A stretch of DNA of 10,726 nt from the NCBI GenBank assembly GCA_905197385.1, contig CAJJYO010000034.1, positions 1-10,726 of the forward strand, given 5' to 3'. This document shows positions 6,480 through 10,726 of this stretch, piece by piece. Under the pieces are notes generated by a model. The model ran no database searches. It was not told where the DNA came from and saw nothing but the letters and a program-made list of their open reading frames with translations. Each line of letters opens with the position of its first letter. Within the stretch, counting starts at the first letter, position 1. The position numbers were made by a program, and so were the translations under genes. The DNA comes from an uncultured Collinsella sp. GTDB lineage: Bacteria > Actinomycetota > Coriobacteriia > Coriobacteriales > Coriobacteriaceae.

Positions 6480-7001
6480 CTACTTGTCCATATCGATCAA
6501 GCCGTCCATAACGTGGACGGAAATTGTTCCTGTGTCGGGAAGATCGAGCACAACCTGCTCGATCACGGGAATCAGCACCTCGCCGTACCGATCGCCCTCG
6601 ACAACCCAAACATCGTTGGCGGGCGTCGACATGATCTCGACAATCGTGCCGAGCGAACCGAAGCGTTCGTCGACCACCTCGCGACCCATCAGGTCGGTAT
6701 AGGCGGCGTCGAGCGAATCGAGCTCAAAGTCGTCACGATTTGCCAGCACGTAGCATCCGGTGATGCCCTCGGCGGCCGTCAAGTCGTCAATGCCCTCAAA
6801 CGAGACCAGATCGCCATCGCCCGTATCGGTGACGGACACGACCGTGCAAAAGCGGTCGCGCTTGAGCGCCGGCGGCGTCAGGGCGACGCGCATGCCCGGC
6901 TCTAATACAGAAGGAAGCCCCCGCAGCGGCTGCGCGAGGACCTCCCCCTTCCTTCCGTGCGGCTTGACCACACGGGCGATGTTTTTGTACTGGGACCTCA
7001 A
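6480..7001 (-). CDS. rimM: 16S rRNA processing / 30S maturation factor RimM
   Basis: RimM binds S19 and helps the 30S head mature. The 173 residues show the N-terminal RimM domain with RVVKPHGRKGEV (10-21) and a C-terminal PRC-barrel with DLMGREVVDE (103-112), FGSLGTIVEI (114-123), VWVVEG (131-136), YGEVLIPVI (139-147) and the closing HVMDGLID (163-170). The start is a TTG at 7001-6999. No other start codon lies between it and an in-frame TAG just upstream, and starting at the next GTG (codon 11) would cut into the conserved first strand. It begins 4 nt after the khpA stop. Its own SD is poor (AGGA only 2 nt away), so coupling to khpA translation is likely. Confidence 0.95.
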   Translation of the reverse strand: MRSQYKNIARVVKPHGRKGEVLAQPLRGLPSVLEPGMRVALTPPALKRDRFCTVVSVTDTGDGDLVSFEGIDDLTAAEGITGCYVLANRDDFELDSLDAAYTDLMGREVVDERFGSLGTIVEIMSTPANDVWVVEGDRYGEVLIPVIEQVVLDLPDTGTISVHVMDGLIDMDK

Positions 7002-7010
7002 GGTCCTAGC
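6990..7010 (-). promoter_or_regulatory. Hairpin with the rimM start codon in its loop
   Basis: The minus-strand RNA reads GGACC-UUGA-GGUCC (7006-6993). The five-pair stem extends past one A-C mismatch by U-A and C-G pairs. The UUG start of rimM lies in the tetraloop, and the khpA stop codon UAG (7008-7006) runs into the 5' arm. The pairing is direct observation. That it masks the start until a ribosome arrives from khpA is inference. Confidence 0.45.
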
Positions 7011-7290
7011 CCAGAACCTCTACCTCGACAGCAGTGTCGAGGCGAGCGGCCAGTGCACGGGCGAGCGTGCGAATGGCCTTGATGGTACGGCCACGACGGC
7101 CGATGACCTTAGCGACGTCATCCTCGGCGACCGAAACCTCAATCGTAGAGGCGTCGTCGCCATCGATGACCTCAAGGCTCACGGAATCCGGGTCGTCGAC
7201 GATCTGAACAACGAGATATTCGACGAGATCGGCGATGCGATCTGAGAGCATTGCCTCACCCTCGAGCTGTGCAGCGTCAACCTCAGGCAC
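7006..7290 (-). CDS. khpA: KH-domain RNA-binding protein KhpA
   Basis: This small (94 aa) single-KH protein fits KhpA (YlqC-type), which binds RNA and in several Gram-positives pairs with KhpB/Jag. Seen: LVEYLVVQIVDDPDSV (22-37) and the KH core VAKVIGRRGRTIKAIRTL (59-76), with the GxxG loop at GRRG 64-67. The position between rpsP and rimM is the usual one in Gram-positive bacteria. The GTG at 7290 has GAGGAG (inside the end of rpsP) 6 nt upstream. An alternative ATG at 7251 would give an 81-residue protein, closer to the usual family length, and also has a GAGGGTG-like SD. The start is therefore less certain than the family. Confidence 0.92.
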   Translation of the reverse strand: MPEVDAAQLEGEAMLSDRIADLVEYLVVQIVDDPDSVSLEVIDGDDASTIEVSVAEDDVAKVIGRRGRTIKAIRTLARALAARLDTAVEVEVLG

Positions 7291-7293
7291 GAT

Positions 7294-7635
7294 TTACTCC
7301 TCGGCGCCCTCAGCGGCCTCAGCGGCAGCCTTAGCGGCCTCGGCCTCTTTGGCGAGCTGCTTCTTGGACTTCTTGACGACGGTCTCGGTCTTCTCGCCCT
7401 CGTTGGCGGCCTTGACCAGAGCGGCGACGGCGTCGGTGAGCTGAGCGCCCTTGGACTGCCAGTCGGCGATCTTCTCGAGGTCGAGGTTGATGGTCTTGGG
7501 GGCGGTCATCGGGTTGTAGCGGCCAACCTCCTCGATGATACGACCGTCACGCGGGGCGCGGGAATCGGCGACGACGACACGGTAGTACGGACGCTTCTTA
7601 GCGCCGTGACGAGCAAGGCGAATCTTGACTGCCAA
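7294..7635 (-). CDS. rpsP: 30S ribosomal protein S16
   Basis: S16 is a primary assembly protein of the 30S body. The protein is 113 residues. Residues 2-9 read AVKIRLAR, followed by [23 protein letters not shown] (10-32), GRYNP (38-42) and [10 protein letters not shown] near 66-75. Beyond the roughly 80-residue core it has a tail of some 30 residues rich in Lys, Ala and Glu, ending in an acidic EGAEE. The start is TTG at 7635-7633: it puts the first residues exactly where S16 begins, and GGAGGAG lies 6 nt upstream. The reading frame is open for 12 more codons upstream, but no homology supports that part. First gene of the long minus-strand series. Confidence 0.97.
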   Translation of the reverse strand: MAVKIRLARHGAKKRPYYRVVVADSRAPRDGRIIEEVGRYNPMTAPKTINLDLEKIADWQSKGAQLTDAVAALVKAANEGEKTETVVKKSKKQLAKEAEAAKAAAEAAEGAEE

Positions 7636-7654
7636 AGGAAACTCCTCCAACCAA

Positions 7655-7669
7655 GCAGCTTTAGGCTGC
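7655..7669 (-). promoter_or_regulatory. Hairpin in the rpsP leader
   Basis: The predicted leader of about 50 nt before rpsP contains a perfect five-pair stem GCAGC-CUAAA-GCUGC just upstream of the SD. No U-tract follows. It might be structural or regulatory; nothing in the sequence decides between these. Confidence 0.3.
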
Positions 7670-7691
7670 AACTACAAACAAACAGTTGAAC

Positions 7692-7720
7692 ATAATACGC
7701 CATCGACGCGGGCAGGTGAA
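7692..7720 (-). promoter_or_regulatory. Promoter of the rpsP-khpA-rimM-trmD-lepB series
   Basis: On the minus strand, TTCACC (complement of 7715-7720; 4/6) and TATTAT (complement of 7692-7697; 5/6) are separated by exactly 17 bp. The start would be near 7685, about 50 nt before the TTG of rpsP. A second, weaker pair further upstream, TTGCAA (complement of 7787-7792) and TAAGAT (complement of 7765-7770) with 16 bp between, could be a tandem promoter. Confidence 0.55.
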
Positions 7721-7824
7721 GTCCGTGAGACCAACTTCTTCGGTGTAGTCGAGGGCAAATCCATATCTTAGACAAGAATTCGGGATTTGCAAGCACATAC
7801 ACGCACCCCACATGAGCTGCGCGG

Positions 7825-7830
7825 TATACT
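7825..7830 (+). promoter_or_regulatory. -10 box of dinB promoter
   Basis: TATACT (5/6 to consensus) ends 6 nt before the first dinB ATG at 7837, so the transcription start would fall on or next to that ATG. No recognisable -35 element lies 16-18 bp upstream, and no LexA-type palindrome (CGAAC...GTTCG) is seen near it. Together with the rpsP promoter this makes 7636-7836 a divergent promoter region with no gene in it. Confidence 0.45.
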
Positions 7831-7836
7831 CATGAC

Positions 7837-9090
7837 ATGGAAAGACGCGAACATACATACGGTTATGAGGATGCCATGGGCGTCACGCCGCCTCCCTGGA
7901 CGGGTCCGGCGGTGGGCCTCATGGACCTCGATGCGTTTTTTGCGAGCGTGGAGATGCTCGACCATCCCGAATGGCGCGGAAAACCGCTCATCGTGGGCGG
8001 AGACGCCGATTCGCGTGGCGTCGTGTCCACGTGTTCGTATGAGGCACGTCGCTTTGGCGTGCACTCTGCCATGGCCTCGGCCGAGGCGCGGCGCTTGTGC
8101 CCGCAAGCCATTTGGACGCACGGGCACTTTGATCGCTACCGCGAGGTGAGCGCGCACGTTATGGCGATTCTCGCCGACGAGACCCCGCGCGTTGAGCGCG
8201 TATCCATCGACGAAGCCTTTATCGATATCACACCGGGTCGCTTTGCGCCCGAAGACCCGTTGCTGGTTGCGCGGCGTATAAGCGACCGCGTGGCAGCGCT
8301 GGGAGTAACGTGCTCCATTGGCGTGGGCTGCAACAAGACGGTCGCAAAGATCGCAAGCGAGCGGGATAAGCCGTTTGGGTTGACCATCGTGCGCCCCGGA
8401 ACCGAGCAGCGCTTTTTGGCCGCACTGCCGGTATCTGCCATGAGCGGCATCGGGCGCTCGGCCGAGGAGCGACTGCGCCGCATGCGCATCTACACCCTCG
8501 GCGAGCTATCACGTGCACCGGAATCCACCTTGGCCTCTATTTTTGGCGTCAACGGCGAACGCATGCGCCAGCGTGCGCTGGGACTCGAAATTTCTGAAGT
8601 CACGAGTCTCGACGAAGAGCGCGAGGTCAAGTCGGTCAGCAATGAACGCACCTTTGCGAAAGATTTGACTGAGCGTGGGGATATTGAGGCGGCGATTGCA
8701 CTGTTGGGAGAGTCAGTGGGACGCCGTCTGCGCCGTCAGGGGCTGACGGGTGCCACGGTAACGCTCAAGCTTAAGTATTCGTATGGAAGCGGTCGCTCGG
8801 CACAGCGCCGACTGCTTCATCCGACCGACGATGAGAACATCTTCGTGGCGGTTGCGCTCGAACTGCTCGACAACATCTGGCAGGAAGGCATGCATGTTCG
8901 CTTAGCAGGCATCGGCATGAGCGATTTCGACCACCAAGGCGGGATCCAAACCGACCTGTTCTGCGAAATCGACGACCGCGGAGCCCAATCCAGCGACCGA
9001 CGCGACCTCTCCGTCGCTATCGACGCCGTCCGAGACAAATTCGGCGACACCGCCCTTTCCTTCGGCCGCCAATCCCGCTTCAACGATTAA
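7837..9090 (+). CDS. dinB: Y-family DNA polymerase IV
   Basis: This is a translesion polymerase that copies past damaged bases. It has 417 residues from the first ATG. Domains in order: palm/fingers with MDLDAFFASVE (29-39; metal ligand Asp30, probable steric gate Phe35), the YEARRFGV box (68-75), RVSIDEAFID (121-130; catalytic Asp125 and Glu126), GVGCNKTVAKIASERDKP (162-179), a helix-hairpin-helix near MSGIGRSAEERL (202-213), the little-finger domain (about 260-365), and the beta-clamp motif QTDLF (371-375). About 40 residues follow the clamp motif, an extra tail. Start choice is open: ATG 7837 has no SD but sits 6 nt after a -10 box (leaderless), whereas ATG 7876 has GAGG 5 nt upstream and would drop 13 unconserved residues. 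All catalytic residues are present. Confidence 0.96.
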   Translation: MERREHTYGYEDAMGVTPPPWTGPAVGLMDLDAFFASVEMLDHPEWRGKPLIVGGDADSRGVVSTCSYEARRFGVHSAMASAEARRLCPQAIWTHGHFDRYREVSAHVMAILADETPRVERVSIDEAFIDITPGRFAPEDPLLVARRISDRVAALGVTCSIGVGCNKTVAKIASERDKPFGLTIVRPGTEQRFLAALPVSAMSGIGRSAEERLRRMRIYTLGELSRAPESTLASIFGVNGERMRQRALGLEISEVTSLDEEREVKSVSNERTFAKDLTERGDIEAAIALLGESVGRRLRRQGLTGATVTLKLKYSYGSGRSAQRRLLHPTDDENIFVAVALELLDNIWQEGMHVRLAGIGMSDFDHQGGIQTDLFCEIDDRGAQSSDRRDLSVAIDAVRDKFGDTALSFGRQSRFND

Positions 9091-9102
9091 CCGCCTTTGG
9101 GC

Positions 9103-9145
9103 AAAAAGAAAGCCGGGCAGGTGCGGAAAACCGCAACTGCCCGGC
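9103..9145 (-). terminator. Rho-independent terminator of the nadD-yqeK-rsfS operon
   Basis: A long hairpin has a nine-pair outer stem GCCGGGCAG/CTGCCCGGC (9112-9120 with 9137-9145), one mismatch, and a five-pair inner stem TGCGG/CCGCA around a four-base loop (9127-9130). On the minus strand it is followed by TTTCTTTTTG, a good U-tract, so it ends rsfS transcripts. On the plus strand no U-tract follows, but the stem lies 22 nt after the dinB stop and may still slow or protect the 3' end of dinB mRNA. Confidence 0.88.
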
Positions 9146-9186
9146 GATATGCATGAGGGTAGCTAAACCCCGTCTCAAATGAGCTA

Positions 9187-9642
9187 CTAGAGGAGGTCGA
9201 GGGGGAGCTGGGGGGCGTCTCCCCAGAGTTTCTCGAGGCGGTAGAAGTCGCGGGCTTCGGGAGTGAAGACGTGGACGACAACCGAACCGTAGTCCATGAG
9301 CATCCAGGTCTTCTGCTCGCGACCCTCGATGGAGAACGGGTGCTCGCCGCAAGCCTCGGCGACCTTCTCCTCAATCTCGTCGACGATCGAATCAACCTGG
9401 CGGTTGTTGGTGCCGGTAGCAAGGACAAAGTAGTCGCACACATCGGAAAGCTCAGTCAGGTCGAGCACCTGAACGTCCTCGCCTTTCTTGTCGTAGGCGG
9501 CCTGCGCGGCGGCGCGGGCGACATCCTCGGCGGCGACACCGCTCGCGGACAGCGAGGCGGCAGTGCGGTCGGACGTGGCGGCGAAGCTCTTGTGCTCCAC
9601 ACGTTCAAGAATCTGTTCGTCGGTCATGGTCTCGTCGGCCAT
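9187..9642 (-). CDS. rsfS: Ribosomal silencing factor RsfS
   Basis: RsfS binds L14 on the 50S subunit and blocks joining to the 30S when nutrients are short. The 151 residues contain the family core from about 40 on: AYDKKGEDVQVLDL (49-62), DYFVLATGTNNRQVDSIVDEI (70-90), and WMLMDYGSVVVHVFTPEARDFYRLEKLWGDAP (113-144). Typical members have about 105-120 residues, so the first 35 or so, rich in Ala, Ser and charged residues, are an extension of unknown role. The ATG at 9642 has AGAGG 6 nt upstream; the ATG five codons later has no clear SD. It lies 27 nt after yqeK, and the nadD-yqeK-rsfS order is common in Gram-positives. Confidence 0.96.
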   Translation of the reverse strand: MADETMTDEQILERVEHKSFAATSDRTAASLSASGVAAEDVARAAAQAAYDKKGEDVQVLDLTELSDVCDYFVLATGTNNRQVDSIVDEIEEKVAEACGEHPFSIEGREQKTWMLMDYGSVVVHVFTPEARDFYRLEKLWGDAPQLPLDLL

Positions 9643-9669
9643 GGAATACCTCTTTCTAGACAGCCCGAG

Positions 9670-10278
9670 CTAGCGTAGCTGGGCGTAATGGTTGTAAATC
9701 GAAATAGCCGTGGGATAAAGATAGCGCCCGGACTGGATCACATAGACCAAACCCTGCGCAAAACAGGAGAAGAACAACTCGTCGAGCGTCGACTCCCCCA
9801 CCATCTTGCGCAGCGCATGGGCATAGTCGCCGTGGCGGTTGGGCTCAATGGCATCGGCCACAAAGACCACCATATCGAGCGGCGTCATGTCGCAGGCACC
9901 CACTGTGTGACGGTCGACAGCCTGGAAAACGGCCGGCGACAGCTCGGGGAAAAGCTGCGGAAGCTCATAGGCGGCAACAGGGCCATGCAAAAGCGGCGTC
10001 GCGGCGGAAGGAGAGCCGGCAATCTTAATGCCGTAATGCAGAGCGCGCGTGACCAGCTCGTCGTCGGAGAGCACTTTGTCCCAGTCATGGATCAGGCCGG
10101 CGGCAGCGGCATCAAAGCGGTCAACGCCGTAGACCTCGGCCAGATGAAGTGCGGTCTCGGCAACACCCAGCGAATGCACATAGCGCTTGCGCTTATCTTT
10201 CATGCGAACATCGAGCAGCTCTTGAATGCGCTTGAGCAGCGCGCGCTCATCGCCCTCAAACTGATCCTCTACCGACAA
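9670..10278 (-). CDS. yqeK: HD-domain hydrolase YqeK (Ap4A hydrolase family)
   Basis: YqeK-family proteins are metal-dependent HD-domain enzymes; characterised members split diadenosine tetraphosphate symmetrically into two ADP. The 202 residues carry the likely metal ligands in order: RYVHSLGVAE (His35), GLIHDWDK (His64-Asp65), LLHGPVAA (His98), VDRHTVG (His124) and VVFVADAIEP (Asp142). All HD ligands expected are present, so it should be active. The start is a TTG at 10278-10276 with GGGGGT 5 nt upstream. The next in-frame Met (residue 26) would remove the first helix before the HD core. It begins 12 nt after nadD in the same direction. The biochemical activity is taken from the family, not shown here. 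Confidence 0.92.
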   Translation of the reverse strand: MSVEDQFEGDERALLKRIQELLDVRMKDKRKRYVHSLGVAETALHLAEVYGVDRFDAAAAGLIHDWDKVLSDDELVTRALHYGIKIAGSPSAATPLLHGPVAAYELPQLFPELSPAVFQAVDRHTVGACDMTPLDMVVFVADAIEPNRHGDYAHALRKMVGESTLDELFFSCFAQGLVYVIQSGRYLYPTAISIYNHYAQLR

Positions 10279-10290
10279 CGTAGACCCCCA

Positions 10291-10726
10291 TCACTCAAAA
10301 TCTTCTTGACCCAGATCGACATACAAACCGCGCTTGCGAATGTAGCCGAGCACAGACTCGCTCGTAAGATAGCGCACGCTCATGCCGCGGGCAACTCGCT
10401 TACGAATGTTCGTCGAGCTAATCGCCAGCGCCGGAATCTGAATATAGCGCACATCGAACGGCAGCCCCGACTCTTTGATTCGGGCACGCGCCGTATCGAT
10501 ATCAAAGCCCGGTCGCGTCGCCGCAATAAAGGTAGCAAGCTCAGCGATTCGTTCGGCATCATGCCAGGTCACAATATCGATAATCGCGTCGGCGCCCGTA
10601 ATAAAGTAGAGCTTTACCTGCGGCGGGTAAAAGTCGCGAAGGGCATGAAGCGTATCGGCCGTATAGGTTACGCCCGGGCGGTCGATCTCGAACCGGCTCG
10701 CCAAAAAGGCCGGGTTCGCGGCGGTG
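10291..10726 (-). CDS. nadD: Nicotinate-nucleotide adenylyltransferase, C-terminal part (cut by window edge)
   Basis: NadD joins nicotinate mononucleotide and ATP to form deamido-NAD in NAD synthesis. The last 144 residues are visible. Blocks seen: RPGVTYTADTL, YFITGADAI followed by IVTWHDAERI, TFIAATRPGF, and the nucleotide-binding ISSTNIRKRV near the end, then VLGYIRKRGLY. The N-terminal third with the GGTFDPxHxGH motif lies beyond 10726, so the true start is outside. A TTG at 10704 is internal Leu in the sequence NPAFLASRF, not a start. It is the first visible gene of the nadD-yqeK-rsfS operon. Confidence 0.95.
   Translation of the reverse strand, partial: TAANPAFLASRFEIDRPGVTYTADTLHALRDFYPPQVKLYFITGADAIIDIVTWHDAERIAELATFIAATRPGFDIDTARARIKESGLPFDVRYIQIPALAISSTNIRKRVARGMSVRYLTSESVLGYIRKRGLYVDLGQEDFE

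Noticed and set aside
7636..7671. N-terminal extension of rpsP to 7671
   Set aside because: The frame is open, but S16 homology begins exactly at the TTG at 7635, which has a strong SD at 6 nt spacing. The extra 12 residues would overlap that SD and the leader hairpin.
7850..7866. Possible LexA box (GAAC...GGTT) near the dinB start
   Set aside because: The half-sites are wrongly spaced and not inverted copies for the Gram-positive CGAAC-N4-GTTCG type, and the site lies inside the coding region.
9158..9187. GTAGCT/AGCTAC inverted repeat between the terminator and the rsfS stop, and the shared 10-mer GGTAGCTAAA (also complement of 1134-1143)
   Set aside because: The stem has a 17-nt loop and no U-tract, and a single 10-mer match in a window this size is expected by chance. 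The real terminator is the longer hairpin at 9103-9145.
9668..9680. AGCTA-GCG-TAGCT inverted repeat at the yqeK stop
   Set aside because: Five pairs with a three-nt loop is too weak to call a regulatory site without conservation data.

Overview
This window looks like part of a chromosome from a high-GC Gram-positive bacterium. The best fit is a Coriobacteriia/Collinsella-like actinobacterium. That is an inference from GC-rich codon use, frequent GTG/TTG starts, clear Shine-Dalgarno (SD) sites, a two-subunit (alpha plus beta) glycyl-tRNA synthetase, and pyruvate phosphate dikinase beside its regulatory protein. It cannot be proven without a database search. Twelve of the thirteen genes are on the minus strand or belong to minus-strand operons; only dinB is on the plus strand. 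Nothing looks like a phage, transposon, CRISPR array, tRNA or rRNA.

Layout from right to left, the direction of most transcription. (1) nadD (5' end cut by the window edge), yqeK and rsfS are tightly packed from 10726 to 9187. They end at a strong rho-independent terminator (9103-9145) that lies between the convergent rsfS and dinB. (2) dinB (7837-9090, plus strand) encodes a Y-family DNA polymerase. It starts divergently from the ribosomal operon, and its -10 box is so close to the first ATG that the transcript may be leaderless. (3) A long minus-strand series starts at a good promoter near 7692-7720: rpsP (S16), khpA (KH RNA-binding protein), rimM, trmD, lepB, glyQ, glyS and the PPDK regulatory protein gene. 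Spacers are short or overlapping up to lepB, 58 nt before glyQ, then short again. (4) After a 298-nt non-coding leader, ppdK begins at 853 and runs off the left edge.

The central block is a growth and translation module. S16, RimM and KhpA serve 30S assembly and RNA binding, TrmD methylates tRNA at G37, and GlyQ/GlyS charge tRNA-Gly. LepB handles protein export. The right-hand block combines NAD synthesis (NadD), dinucleotide hydrolysis (YqeK) and ribosome silencing (RsfS). The left-hand block is central carbon metabolism: PPDK interconverts pyruvate and PEP, and its regulatory protein switches it on and off.

I do not see a wholly new multi-gene system. The points most worth a second look are regulatory or residue-level. 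They are a cluster of GGTAAA repeats just downstream of a predicted ppdK promoter; look-alike hairpins abutting the SD of both ppdK and its regulator gene; a rimM UUG start codon in the loop of a hairpin whose stem holds the upstream stop codon; an apparent Asp-to-Glu change at the catalytic position of TrmD; the absence of rplS between trmD and lepB; and a 12-bp tandem repeat encoding a basic tail on the PPDK regulator.
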